From NCBI GenBank assembly GCA_031277535.1, contig JAITMD010000008.1, positions 1 through 64,000 on the forward strand: 64,000 nucleotides of DNA. The letters run 5' to 3'. Both the position numbers and the translations under genes were made by a program. The notes beneath the pieces are model-generated. The model saw nothing but the letters and a program-made list of their open reading frames with translations, did no database searches and was not told where the DNA came from. The stretch comes from Flavobacteriaceae bacterium (GTDB taxonomy: Bacteria > Bacteroidota > Bacteroidia > Flavobacteriales > Flavobacteriaceae). Of this stretch, positions 51,275-60,036 are shown piece by piece. Position 1 is the stretch's first letter. Each line of letters opens with the position of its first letter.

Positions 51275-54200
51275 TTATTTAAGTTTCTTTTTAACCTCTA
51301 CTTCTTGGAAAGCTTCGATTACGTCATACTCCTTAATGTCGTTGTAGTTCTTAATTTGGATACCACAATCATATCCTTTAGACACCTCTTTTACATCGTC
51401 TTTAAAACGTTTAAGAGCAGTCAACTCTCCAGTGTAAATAACAACTCCTTCACGGATTAAGCGGATACGAGAGCTACGGAAGATTTTTCCATCAGTAACC
51501 ATACATCCTGCAATAGTTCCCACTTTAGAAATTTTGAACAACTCACGGATCTCTGCAGTACCTGTAACCTCTTCTTTAAGCTCTGGAGACAACATACCTT
51601 CCATTGCATCTTTAAGGTCATCAATGGCAGCATAGATGATTGAGTAGTTACGGATATCGATTTCTTCCTTATCAGCCAACTGTTTCGCAGAAGCCATAGG
51701 ACGAACGTTAAATCCAATAATAATTGCATCAGAAGCAGAAGCCAACAATACGTCAGACTCTGTAATCGCACCAACACCTTTGTGAATAATGTTGATTTGG
51801 ATTTCTTCTGTAGATAATTTAGAGAACGAATCAGATAATGCTTCAACAGAACCATCCACATCCCCTTTCAAGATAATGTTCAACTCTTTGAAATCTCCTA
51901 ACGCGATACGACGTCCAATCTCAGCTAATGTGATATGACGTTGCGCACGTACAGATTGTTCACGAATAAGTTGAGTACGTTTAGCTGCAATTTGTTTTGC
52001 TTCTTTTTCCTCTTCAAATACGTTGAACTTATCACCTGCTGTAGGCGCACCATCCAAACCTAATACAGAAATAGGTGTTGAAGGTCCAGCTACTTTGATT
52101 GCTTTACCACGCTCATCGTGCATAGCACGTACTTTACCATGGTTACATCCTGCTAATAAGTAATCTCCTACACGAAGTGTACCAGACTGTACCAATACTG
52201 TAGATACATATCCTCTACCTTTGTCTAAGAATGCCTCTACTACAGTACCTACTGCTGCTTTGTTAGGGTTAGCTTTAAGCTCTAACATTTCAGCTTCTAA
52301 CAATACTTTTTCAAGTAATTCGCTCATATTAATCCCTTGTTTTGCAGAGATATCTTGAGATTGGTATGTACCACCCCATTCTTCTACCAACAAGTTCATT
52401 GATGCTAATTTCTCTTTAATTTTATCTGGGTTAGCCGTTGGCTTATCAATTTTGTTGATAGCAAAAATAATAGGCACCCCAGCAGCTTGTGCGTGACTAA
52501 TAGCCTCTTTTGTTTGTGGCATGATGTCATCGTCAGCAGCAATCACAATAATAACGATATCCGTTACTTGTGCTCCACGAGCACGCATAGCAGTAAACGC
52601 CTCGTGACCTGGTGTATCTAAGAAAGTAATTTTTTGACCACCTTCTAATGTTACTCCATAAGCACCAATGTGCTGTGTAATACCTCCAGACTCTCCAGCA
52701 ATAACATTCGCTTTACGGATGTAATCCAGCAACGATGTTTTACCGTGGTCAACGTGTCCCATTACTGTAACAATAGGTGCACGTGGAGCTAAATCTTCTG
52801 GTCTATCTGGAGCCTCTTCAATAGCCTCTTCAATAGCCGCAGTAGTAAAGTCTACTTCATATCCAAACTCATCTGCTACGATAGTCAATGTCTCAGCATC
52901 TAAACGTTGATTCATTGTTACCATGATACCTAATGACATACAAGTACCGATAACTTTAGTGATAGGCACATCCATCATTGTAGCGATTTCTCCTACTGTA
53001 ACGAATTCTGTTACCTTCAATATTTTGCTACCAGCTTCTAATGCTTTTTGCTCATCATCCGTTTTTTTACGGTGAACATCACGTTTATCACGACGGTATT
53101 TTGCAGATTTAGATTTGTTTCCTTTACCTTGAAGACGTTCAAGTGTCTCCTTAATTTGGTTTTTAACTTCTTCGTCTGTTGGTTCAGCTTTTACAATAGG
53201 TGCAGCGTTTCTTTTTTGGTTTCTATTGTTTCCAAATTTGTTGTTTCCACCACCTTTATTTGCATTGTTCTGATTGTTTCCTCCTCTATTGTTATTAGCG
53301 TTACCACCATTAGCATTAGGAGTACCTGGTTTATTAGTACCATTACCGCCAGTTGCATTACCTTCACCATTTGGCTTAGCAATACGTTTTCTCTTATTCT
53401 TATTAGCATTTGGAGCCCCTGCTTTGTTTCCAGCATTTGCACCACCTGCATTAGAATTATTTCCTTTTTTATCTTCCTTCTTCTTCTTCGGTTTTTCGAA
53501 TTGAGACAAATCAATCGTTTGACCAGTAAAAGTTGTACCTGATAATTTTTGATAATTAGTTCTAATTATCTCCTCTCCTTTAGGTTCTTCATTAGATCCT
53601 TCTTTCATCACCTGTCCTTTATCTTCTTTAATACTTTCGTTTTTAGAAGAACTTTTTTCATCTTTTTCCGTCACAGCTTCTACTTTCTGTTTTGGTTTTT
53701 CGACTTCTTTTTTAGATTCCACTTGCTTATTTGTGTTCGTTACAATAGTCTTAGCCTTAACCTCTGCCTTATCTGACGCTTTGTCAGCTTTTTCTGAGAT
53801 AGTAGAAGGTTTAGAAACGACTTCTTGCTCTTCTTTCTTAGTATTTTCTACCTCTTTAACTTCTGGTTTTTTCTCGTCTGTAGCAATAGTAGTTTTCTTA
53901 GGCTCAAGATCAATCTTACCTACTGTTTTAATAGAAACCACCTCTTCGGCTTTGGCTTTTATCACTGCAGCTTCTTGCTCACGTTTAATACGATTTGCTT
54001 CTTCTTGTTTGATTCTAATTGCTTCTTCTTGCTTTCTTTTTTCTTCTAATTCTCGGTCTCTTTCTACTTTAAGAGCTTCTTTCTCTTTCTTTTTCTCTTC
54101 ACTCACCTCTATTGAAGCTTCTTTTTTCCCTTTATCAGCTGAAAATTGTTTACATAAAACGCTGTACTCCCCTTGAGAGATTTTTGCGTTTAAAGAAGCC

Positions 54201-54304
54201 TCTACGTCAAACCCTTTGCCTTTCAAAAAGTCCACAGCTCTATCTAAAGAGATGTTTAATTCCTTTAAAACTTTATTTATTCTTATTGCTCTTTCTTCAG
54301 ACAT
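51275..54304 (-). CDS. infB: translation initiation factor IF-2
   Basis: 1009 aa. N-terminal helical module ([25 protein letters not shown]), a long charged linker (Lys/Glu-rich, residues about 70-250), an Asn/Gly-rich stretch (about 278-361), the IF-2 N domain, the G domain with GHVDHGKTS (about 515-523), DTPGHEAF and NKIDKP, then domains II, III and IV. It places initiator tRNA on the 30S subunit. The linker is basic and acidic by turns and looks disordered. Third gene of rimP-nusA-infB, 57 bp after nusA. Confidence 0.96.
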   Translation of the reverse strand: MSEERAIRINKVLKELNISLDRAVDFLKGKGFDVEASLNAKISQGEYSVLCKQFSADKGKKEASIEVSEEKKKEKEALKVERDRELEEKRKQEEAIRIKQEEANRIKREQEAAVIKAKAEEVVSIKTVGKIDLEPKKTTIATDEKKPEVKEVENTKKEEQEVVSKPSTISEKADKASDKAEVKAKTIVTNTNKQVESKKEVEKPKQKVEAVTEKDEKSSSKNESIKEDKGQVMKEGSNEEPKGEEIIRTNYQKLSGTTFTGQTIDLSQFEKPKKKKEDKKGNNSNAGGANAGNKAGAPNANKNKRKRIAKPNGEGNATGGNGTNKPGTPNANGGNANNNRGGNNQNNANKGGGNNKFGNNRNQKRNAAPIVKAEPTDEEVKNQIKETLERLQGKGNKSKSAKYRRDKRDVHRKKTDDEQKALEAGSKILKVTEFVTVGEIATMMDVPITKVIGTCMSLGIMVTMNQRLDAETLTIVADEFGYEVDFTTAAIEEAIEEAPDRPEDLAPRAPIVTVMGHVDHGKTSLLDYIRKANVIAGESGGITQHIGAYGVTLEGGQKITFLDTPGHEAFTAMRARGAQVTDIVIIVIAADDDIMPQTKEAISHAQAAGVPIIFAINKIDKPTANPDKIKEKLASMNLLVEEWGGTYQSQDISAKQGINMSELLEKVLLEAEMLELKANPNKAAVGTVVEAFLDKGRGYVSTVLVQSGTLRVGDYLLAGCNHGKVRAMHDERGKAIKVAGPSTPISVLGLDGAPTAGDKFNVFEEEKEAKQIAAKRTQLIREQSVRAQRHITLAEIGRRIALGDFKELNIILKGDVDGSVEALSDSFSKLSTEEIQINIIHKGVGAITESDVLLASASDAIIIGFNVRPMASAKQLADKEEIDIRNYSIIYAAIDDLKDAMEGMLSPELKEEVTGTAEIRELFKISKVGTIAGCMVTDGKIFRSSRIRLIREGVVIYTGELTALKRFKDDVKEVSKGYDCGIQIKNYNDIKEYDVIEAFQEVEVKKKLK

Positions 54305-54361
54305 ATTATCTATTTACTGTATTAAATGGTGTTGTGTTGTTGTTTGTTGGGTGTATCAGAA

Positions 54362-55600
54362 TTAGTCTTCGAATTCTTCTTTCAAAATTGAGATTACATC
54401 TTGAATAGTTTCTTCTTCCAAATCTGTTCTTCTCATTAATTCATCTACACTTAGTTTCAACACACTCTTAGCTGTGTCTAATCCAATCTTAGCTAACTCT
54501 TCAATTACCCAAGCTTCGATTTCGTCACTAAATTCTTTTAACTCTACGTCGTCATCTTCTGGGTTCAATTCACGCATTACGTCAATATCATATCCAGTCA
54601 ACATTCCTGCTAATTTGATATTTTGTCCACCTTTTCCGATAGCTCTTGAAACCTCTTCTAAGTTTAAATACACATTAGCTCTTTTTGCTTCTTCATCAAA
54701 CACAACCTTATTTACTTTTGCAGGTGCCAAAGCACGTTTTACAAATAAGTCATTGTTTGTAGTATAATGAATAACATCTATGTTTTCGTTTCCTAACTCG
54801 CGAACGATACCGTGAATACGAGAACCTTTCATTCCCACACATGCTCCAACTGGATCAATTCTATCGTCGCTTCCTTCCACTGCAATCTTCGCTTTTTCTC
54901 CTGGGATACGCACCACTTTACGGATAAAGATTTTTTCTTCTGCAATTTCTGGGATCTCTTGTTCCAACAAACGCTCCAAGAAACGTTGAGAAACACGAGA
55001 CATAATAATTTGAGGTTTTGAACCTTTCAATTCTACTGCCTCGATAATACCTTTTACAGTATCTCCTTTTCTAAAGAAATCAGAAGGAATTTGTTTATCT
55101 TTTGGTAAAACAATCTCGTTTCCTTCATCATCCATCAAAATTACAACTTTTGGACGGATATGGTGTACTTCTGCTGAATAAATCTCTCCAATAACTTCCT
55201 TAAACTGTTTGTATAAGGTAGCGTTATCGTGCTCTGTTACTTTTGAATTCAAATACTGACGTAATGCTAATACTGCTCTACGACCAATACCTTCTAATTT
55301 TACTTCTTCCGACACATCTTCTCCTACTTCAAAATCAGCTTCAATTTTACGAGCATCAGACAATGAAATCTCGTAATTTTCATCCTCTACTTCACCATCA
55401 TCAACTACAACTCTACTTCTAAAAACCTGGAAATCCCCTTTATCTGGATTTACAATAATATCAAAGTTATCATCATCACCATATTTTTTCTTCAATGCAT
55501 TTCTAAACACATCTTCCAATATAGCCATTAACGTTACTCTATCGATATCTTTTAATTCTTGAAATTCTGAGAATGATTCAATAAGACCACTATTCTCCAT
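54362..55600 (-). CDS. nusA: transcription termination/antitermination factor NusA
   Basis: 412 aa. N-terminal RNA polymerase-binding domain (ESFSEFQELKDIDRVTLMAILEDVFRNALKKKYG), S1 domain, and tandem KH domains (DPVGACVGMKGSRIHGIVRELGNENIDVI; VSRAIGKGGQNIKLAGMLTGYDIDV). It lacks the E. coli C-terminal acidic repeats and ends with a short acidic region. Acts in pausing, termination and antitermination. Lies 11 bp after rimP. Confidence 0.96.
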   Translation of the reverse strand: MENSGLIESFSEFQELKDIDRVTLMAILEDVFRNALKKKYGDDDNFDIIVNPDKGDFQVFRSRVVVDDGEVEDENYEISLSDARKIEADFEVGEDVSEEVKLEGIGRRAVLALRQYLNSKVTEHDNATLYKQFKEVIGEIYSAEVHHIRPKVVILMDDEGNEIVLPKDKQIPSDFFRKGDTVKGIIEAVELKGSKPQIIMSRVSQRFLERLLEQEIPEIAEEKIFIRKVVRIPGEKAKIAVEGSDDRIDPVGACVGMKGSRIHGIVRELGNENIDVIHYTTNNDLFVKRALAPAKVNKVVFDEEAKRANVYLNLEEVSRAIGKGGQNIKLAGMLTGYDIDVMRELNPEDDDVELKEFSDEIEAWVIEELAKIGLDTAKSVLKLSVDELMRRTDLEEETIQDVISILKEEFED

Positions 55601-55611
55601 CTGATATATTT

Positions 55612-56079
55612 TTAAAATAAAATTATTACACTTGCTTCTTTGATATTTTCAAAAGGAATCACAGCTTCTTTTTCCACTGTTACTTTCCCTTTTCCAACGG
55701 GTTTTGCCTCCCTTGCCTTCCATTTCAACACAACTGCCTCTCCCTGTACATCAGTCAACGTTGCCTCATATACCTCTTGATTGATTGTTGTCAACTTTAT
55801 TTTGCGACCAATATTTTTCACATATTGACGCAATAACTTTAAAGGTGCAGTAGCTCCTGCTGACGCTACCTCTAAAGCGAAATCTTGTTCTTCTCGATCT
55901 AAATTGTGCTCTATAGCGCGACTCACATCGATACAATCTTGTAAAGTAACCCCTTGATCTCCGTCAATTGTTACTATAATTTTATTGTCATCACTGATTT
56001 TTAAGTCAATCAAAAATAAATCTGAACGCTCTTCTAATCCTTGATCCAACAATTCTTTTACTTTTGCTCTAAACGCCAT
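55612..56079 (-). CDS. rimP: ribosome maturation factor RimP
   Basis: 155 aa. RimP motifs: LFLIDLKISDDNKIIVTIDGDQGVTLQDCIDVSRAIE and DFALEVASAGATAPLKLLRQYVKNIGRKIKL. It helps mature the 30S subunit. First gene of the operon with nusA and infB. The leader contains a terminator-like hairpin (see 56087-56111) between the promoter and this gene. Confidence 0.94.
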   Translation of the reverse strand: MAFRAKVKELLDQGLEERSDLFLIDLKISDDNKIIVTIDGDQGVTLQDCIDVSRAIEHNLDREEQDFALEVASAGATAPLKLLRQYVKNIGRKIKLTTINQEVYEATLTDVQGEAVVLKWKAREAKPVGKGKVTVEKEAVIPFENIKEASVIILF

Positions 56080-56086
56080 ATTCTAT

Positions 56087-56111
56087 AAAAAGAGGGGACA
56101 TCCGCCCCCTC
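56087..56111 (-). promoter_or_regulatory. terminator-like hairpin in the rimP leader (possible attenuator)
   Basis: On the - strand GAGGGG (56111-56106), an 8-nt loop, CCCCTC (56097-56092), then TTTTT (56091-56087), only 7 nt before the rimP ATG. It has the form of an intrinsic terminator located between promoter and first gene. Confidence 0.6.
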
Positions 56112-56142
56112 ATTATTCAACACATTCTCCTAAATAATGTTG

Positions 56143-56150
56143 CAAATATA
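56143..56150 (-). promoter_or_regulatory. -7 element of the rimP-nusA-infB operon
   Basis: TATATTTG on the - strand; a TTG lies 15 bp upstream, closer than usual. The leader would be about 55-60 nt. Confidence 0.55.
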
Positions 56151-56259
56151 CTAATTATTTATAAACAAATAAAACTTTTGTGTATTGATGATTATATCAT
56201 TAACTTTATAACTAAATAATACAAAGCAATATATTAACTGATTATTATTACACAAACCA

Positions 56260-57087
56260 ATGAAAAAAATACTAATCCCTACAGACTTTTCTGCACAAGC
56301 CTACAACGCTATTAAAGCGGGAGCAGCATTAGCCAAGCAAAGCAACGCAGAAGTAATTCTTTTACACATCTTAGATTTGCCATCACAAAACAGTGATAGT
56401 ATCAGTAAAGGAACACCTACAGCCGAAGTAATGTTTTTTAAAACTGCAGCTGAAGAAAAACTTATCTCCTTGGCTCATGACCCAGTATTACAAGGTTTAA
56501 ATGTTTTCACAAGTCTTATTTTGGACAAAACCTCTTTGGGTGTAACAAAATCTGCAGAAAACAACGAAGTAGATCTAATTGTAATGGGAGCACATGGTGT
56601 AAGTGGTGCTAAAGAATTTTTTGTAGGATCAAACACAGAAAAAGTAGTACGTACTTCATCTATTCCTGTTTTCGTAGTAAAAGGAGAAGTAACAGACCTA
56701 AAATTAAACCACATTATTTTTGCCTCTGATTTTTCAGACAATATGAAAGGTGCTTTTGACAGAGCTGTTAAATTCAACAACTTTGTTGGTGCAAAACTTC
56801 ATTTACTAATGGTGAACACACCAAACAGTTTTAAACCTACACATGTAGCAGAAGAAATATTACAAAACTTCTTGGGGAACAATACATCGGATGACTTCGA
56901 ACTAAACGTTTACAATGATCTGACAATTGAAAAAGGAATTTTGAATTTCTCAAAAAGAATAGATGCAGATTTGATAGCAATCGCTACACATGGACGCAAA
57001 GGATTGTCGCACTTCTTTAATGGCAGTATCAGTGAAGATTTGGCAAACCATTCTTCACGCTCTGTATTAACTTTTAAATTAGATTAA
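56260..57087 (+). CDS. universal stress protein with two Usp domains
   Basis: 275 aa, tandem UspA fold. First domain (1-142) with KILIPTDFS and the nucleotide-binding GAHGVSGAKEFFVGSNTEKVV; second domain (about 148-275) with IIFASDFSDN and THGRKGLSHFFNGSISEDLA. The G-2x-G-9x-G(S/T) pattern is kept in the first copy and approximately in the second, so the first is more likely to bind ATP. Stress-adaptation role. Single gene. Confidence 0.9.
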   Translation: MKKILIPTDFSAQAYNAIKAGAALAKQSNAEVILLHILDLPSQNSDSISKGTPTAEVMFFKTAAEEKLISLAHDPVLQGLNVFTSLILDKTSLGVTKSAENNEVDLIVMGAHGVSGAKEFFVGSNTEKVVRTSSIPVFVVKGEVTDLKLNHIIFASDFSDNMKGAFDRAVKFNNFVGAKLHLLMVNTPNSFKPTHVAEEILQNFLGNNTSDDFELNVYNDLTIEKGILNFSKRIDADLIAIATHGRKGLSHFFNGSISEDLANHSSRSVLTFKLD

Positions 57088-57111
57088 AACATTTACGTTT
57101 TACATCATATC

Positions 57112-57150
57112 AAAAAGCTGGTAGTTGTTCACAACTATCAGCTTTTTTTT
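57112..57150 (+). terminator. terminator of the universal stress protein gene
   Basis: AAAAAGCTGgTAGTTGT pairs with ACAACTAtCAGCTTTTT around a TC loop, T run after. Confidence 0.9.
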
Positions 57151-57181
57151 ATTCTTTTTACTGCAAATTCTTCTGCTTCTC

Positions 57182-57263
57182 TTTTGCTATTCTTTTACCA
57201 TCCTTCGGAAAAAGTACCGTTTTTCAAAGGGAGACCAAAAGGATTCTCGAAGAAGACCAAAAG
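57182..57263 (+). repeat. dispersed element, copy C
   Basis: Matches copy A at 15030-15110 over nearly the same length. In one frame both copies encode a short LE--QK motif (MLEHYQKE against ILEEDQKK), so the element may be a decayed coding sequence. Confidence 0.6.
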
Positions 57264-57412
57264 AAAATAAAAACAATATAAAATAAACAACTAAAAACAA
57301 GCAAGTTACACAAAAAACAATAAAGCACATTTATTCAAAAAGAGCACAAGAGGTCATTTGCTTCAAATGAGAGCAAAAAGAAGAGAATAGACCTTAAAAA
57401 AACACTTAGCCA

Positions 57413-57435
57413 AATAGCTTAGCTGCTAAGCTATT
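57413..57435. repeat. perfect 10-bp inverted repeat
   Basis: AATAGCTTAG (57413-57422), CTG, CTAAGCTATT (57426-57435). No T tract follows, so it is not a standard terminator; it could be an operator or a structure at the end of an RNA. Confidence 0.7.
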
Positions 57436-57629
57436 ACTTCCTACAGTAGCAACACACGATGTACCACAATATTAATCTCCAAAAAAGTGCTGTTTTATTT
57501 TACACAGCTAACTTGCTTTTACCAATAGCAAGCGCTCTACACTACTTTTCACAACAAGTTATTATACTCCAATACCCCACCCCCTAAGCTTTAACTATTC
57601 AGATTATTTCACATTGTTATATTCACAAA

Positions 57630-57666
57630 AAAAAGCGAATACCCTTAAACAGAACATTCGCTTTCA
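57630..57666 (-). terminator. terminator of the sigma factor-channel operon
   Basis: AAAGCGAAT (57633-57641) / ATTCGCTTT (57657-57665) with a 15-nt loop; on the - strand T-rich after it. Confidence 0.75.
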
Positions 57667-57706
57667 TTTTTATATGTATTACCAATCTAAACCGGCTGAT
57701 AATTTA

Positions 57707-58531
57707 CTATTTCAATATCTCAATATGGCTTTCTGATACTCTTGCAATTGGTAAATAGTGTTTTTTACCTTCTACCAATAAACACAAATAAATATTATCA
57801 ATTGATATCACATAACCTTCCAACCCATCAATACGAATCAATTGACCAATTTCTAAGTTTTTACGTGCATAAAAAGAATACAACAAACGAGTAACTATAT
57901 CTTTTGACCCCAAACCTAATGACAAAGCTACAGTTAGCAACATTATTCCAACAATGATTGTGATGTTGTTTGTGATAATAGAAGTATCTATTCCCATTTG
58001 ATTAAGTGTAGTGATTACTACAAACACCAAAATAAAATAAAACAAGATATTCCCAATCATACGAGCCCCGCTAAAGTCAACTGCTTTTAGCACCTCTACC
58101 ACAACCTTCTTCATCCACGATGCAAAATACAATCCTGCAACAAAGATTAATAAGGCTACAAATACCTTTGGAATATACATCATCAGGTTACCTATTTCTC
58201 TCGACACTATCTCCAGTCCAAACAGTTCCGCACCGATAAGTACCATTAAGAAAACAAGGAATACGCGAACAAAAAATATCAACACTTCATCGACCTTAAT
58301 ATTAAAGTTCATTTTCAACAAAAAATCATTCTCATTAATAATTCTTTGAACCTTTTGTAAACGAATAAGAGTAAATACTTTTTTGATTACAATCGTCAGA
58401 AGCTTTAACAACAACCAACAAATGATCACATAAACCATGACTAATAAAAAGCCAAATGCACCTCTCACTAAACCACCCAATATCGAATTAATCATTTCAC
58501 TTGGGTATTCAAAATTATACAGTTTCTCCAT
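57707..58531 (-). CDS. MscS-like mechanosensitive channel family protein
   Basis: 274 aa. Five hydrophobic segments: about residues 22-45 (FGFLLVMVYVIICWLLLKLL), 82-105, 115-138 (VFVALLIFVAGLYFA), 158-178 (ILFYFILVFVVITTL) and 185-207 (IITNNITIIVGIMLLTVALSLGLGSKD). The last is the pore-lining helix with its Gly/Ala pattern, followed by a short beta domain (LEIGQLIRIDGLEGYVISI) and a small C-terminus. It is smaller than MscS and lacks its large cytoplasmic cage. Third gene of an ECF sigma operon, overlapping the 76-aa gene by 17 bp. Confidence 0.82.
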   Translation of the reverse strand: MEKLYNFEYPSEMINSILGGLVRGAFGFLLVMVYVIICWLLLKLLTIVIKKVFTLIRLQKVQRIINENDFLLKMNFNIKVDEVLIFFVRVFLVFLMVLIGAELFGLEIVSREIGNLMMYIPKVFVALLIFVAGLYFASWMKKVVVEVLKAVDFSGARMIGNILFYFILVFVVITTLNQMGIDTSIITNNITIIVGIMLLTVALSLGLGSKDIVTRLLYSFYARKNLEIGQLIRIDGLEGYVISIDNIYLCLLVEGKKHYLPIARVSESHIEILK

Positions 58532-58745
58532 CGTGGTTATTCTTTTTTATTTCTTCTATTATTTTATTTTCTTTTTCTTTATCAACTTCCCCCATCATGC
58601 TATTCAATATCTGAGGTACTTCTACTGCATACAAGTCAGACACATCTAAGGTAAGTTTTATAAAATTCAGATTGTCAATCACCCGATCTTTTAGATAGCC
58701 CGGCAATTTTTCATCTTGCAGTATTTTTTTAAAAGGATTATCCAT
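58515..58745 (-). CDS. 76-aa cytoplasmic protein of the ECF sigma operon
   Basis: No domain recognised. Soluble and charged, with a central helical-looking part (LPGYLKDRVIDNLNFIKLTLDVSDLYAVEVPQILNSMM) and a Lys/Glu tail. It starts 2 nt after the sigma factor stop and overlaps the channel gene by 17 bp, so coupled translation is likely. By position it could control the sigma factor, but it has no zinc motif or membrane anchor of typical anti-sigma factors. Confidence 0.72.
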   Translation of the reverse strand: MDNPFKKILQDEKLPGYLKDRVIDNLNFIKLTLDVSDLYAVEVPQILNSMMGEVDKEKENKIIEEIKKNNHDGETV

Positions 58746-58747
58746 TA

Positions 58748-59329
58748 TTACAACGAGTTATATATTTCAACAATTTTTTTCTTTGCTCGATGAATTCTCA
58801 TCTTGACCGAACTTTCTCCCAAATCCAACATAGTTCCAATCTCTTTGATCGACTTATCGTCCTGATACTTCATCAACAAAATAATCTTATCTCCTGGATC
58901 CAGCATTTGCAAAGCCTGTTGTAGCTTTTCTACTGACAACGAAAAAATTTCTTCGTCTGATATCTCATCATCCAGAACGTCTACATATACATTCTCATCA
59001 CTAAGACTTTCCTCATCCCTCCGCTTCCGAGCCAAGGTCTTATAGTAATTTACACAATGATTATATGCAAATGAATACAACCACGTAGAAAACTTAGATT
59101 CTCCACGAAATTTCTTAAGGTTCAAATATAGTTTTACAAAAATATCTTGTGTTAAGTCTTCTGCCGCATCTCTTGATTCAGCAAATCCCAAACACTTATT
59201 AAAAACCTTTTGACCATACCGGTCGTACAGCAATCCAAATAGACTTGTATTTCCATTATGAACGATGAATTGTACCAATTCTTCATCAGACATGGACATA
59301 AAGTTACTATTTTGCATATTTACCTTCAT
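58748..59329 (-). CDS. ECF-type RNA polymerase sigma-70 factor
   Basis: 193 aa. Region 2 (DAAEDLTQDIFVKLYLNLKKFRGESKFSTWLYSFAYNHCVNYYK) with the usual DLTQDIF and W-L-Y-x-I-like core, an acidic linker (SDENVYVDVLDDEISDEE) and region 4 (YQDDKSIKEIGTMLDLGESSVKMRIHRAKKKI). It drives transcription of an unknown regulon. Two Met codons downstream (residues 5 and 11) are alternative starts. No FecR-type anti-sigma gene follows, unlike in many Bacteroidota. Confidence 0.9.
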   Translation of the reverse strand: MKVNMQNSNFMSMSDEELVQFIVHNGNTSLFGLLYDRYGQKVFNKCLGFAESRDAAEDLTQDIFVKLYLNLKKFRGESKFSTWLYSFAYNHCVNYYKTLARKRRDEESLSDENVYVDVLDDEISDEEIFSLSVEKLQQALQMLDPGDKIILLMKYQDDKSIKEIGTMLDLGESSVKMRIHRAKKKIVEIYNSL

Positions 59330-59347
59330 ACAAATAAATTACGTTCG

Positions 59348-59355
59348 CAAAATTA
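59348..59355 (-). promoter_or_regulatory. -7 element of the ECF sigma operon
   Basis: TAATTTTG on the - strand (CAAAATTA on +), 18 nt before the ATG at 59329. Confidence 0.5.
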
Positions 59356-59384
59356 TAAAATTTTACAACTACTTGTTATACATT

Positions 59385-59978
59385 TTATAATCTCCCTAAT
59401 GCTACTAATTTAGTAACATACTTTCCTACCACATCAAACTCTAAATTTACCAATGTACCAATCTGGTAATTTTTAAATATAGTGTGCTCTTGTGTATAAG
59501 GTATAATAGCAACTTTGAATGTATTACTTCCAGAATCTACAACGGTTAAACTTGTACCGTCTATTGTAATAGATCCTTTTTCTATTGTTACGTGTTGCGA
59601 CTTTTGATTGTATTCAAAACCATAATATGTACTTCCACCTGCAGCTTCAATAGAAACACATGTACCAATATGATCGACATGCCCTTGTACAATATGCCCA
59701 TCTAATCGTCCATTCATCAACATAGCTCGTTCAAGATTAAGCTCTTGCCCTTGTACCCATGCACCAACAGTAGTAACATCAATCGTTTCTTTAATAGCTG
59801 TAACTGTATACGTATCTCCTTCAACAGATACCACTGTCAAACAGATACCGTTATGCAACACACTTTGATCTACCTTTAACTCATTAGTAAAAGCGCAACG
59901 AACAGTGACATGTATATTTTGATTTTCTTGAATAATTTTTTCTACTCTTCCGATGTTTTCAACAATACCTGTAAACAT
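59385..59978 (-). CDS. ribE: riboflavin synthase, alpha subunit
   Basis: 197 aa from MFTGIVENIG, the conserved start of the family. Two lumazine-binding repeats: GIVENIGRVEKI...VLHNGICLTVV and GHIVQGHVDHIGTCVSI...ITIDGTSLTVVDSGSNTFKVAIIPYTQEHT. It makes riboflavin and the pyrimidinedione from two lumazine molecules. A longer frame upstream is antisense to pdxA and is rejected. Divergent from pdxA, with overlapping promoters. Confidence 0.95.
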   Translation of the reverse strand: MFTGIVENIGRVEKIIQENQNIHVTVRCAFTNELKVDQSVLHNGICLTVVSVEGDTYTVTAIKETIDVTTVGAWVQGQELNLERAMLMNGRLDGHIVQGHVDHIGTCVSIEAAGGSTYYGFEYNQKSQHVTIEKGSITIDGTSLTVVDSGSNTFKVAIIPYTQEHTIFKNYQIGTLVNLEFDVVGKYVTKLVALGRL

Positions 59979-59996
59979 AACTCCATTTATTTTTAT

Positions 59997-60004
59997 TAAA
60001 TTTG
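59997..60004 (+). promoter_or_regulatory. -7 element of pdxA
   Basis: TAAATTTG, 32 nt before the ATG at 60037. It faces the ribE element at 60009-60016. Confidence 0.6.
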
Positions 60005-60008
60005 CTTT

Positions 60009-60016
60009 CAAAATTA
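60009..60016 (-). promoter_or_regulatory. -7 element of ribE
   Basis: TAATTTTG on the - strand (CAAAATTA on +), 30 nt before the ribE ATG. Confidence 0.6.
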
Positions 60017-60036
60017 GTAATAATTTACTTGCAACT

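Larger units (their letters stand above)
57151..57629. other. 480-bp gap without a gene
   Basis: It holds copy C of the dispersed element (57182-57263) and a perfect 10-bp inverted repeat (57413-57435). No convincing reading frame. Confidence 0.6.

Noticed and set aside
53048..54176. Long frames (147-164 codons) opposite the infB linker
   Set aside because: They mirror the low-complexity Lys/Glu and Asn/Gly stretches of IF-2 and have hydrophobic, biased translations.
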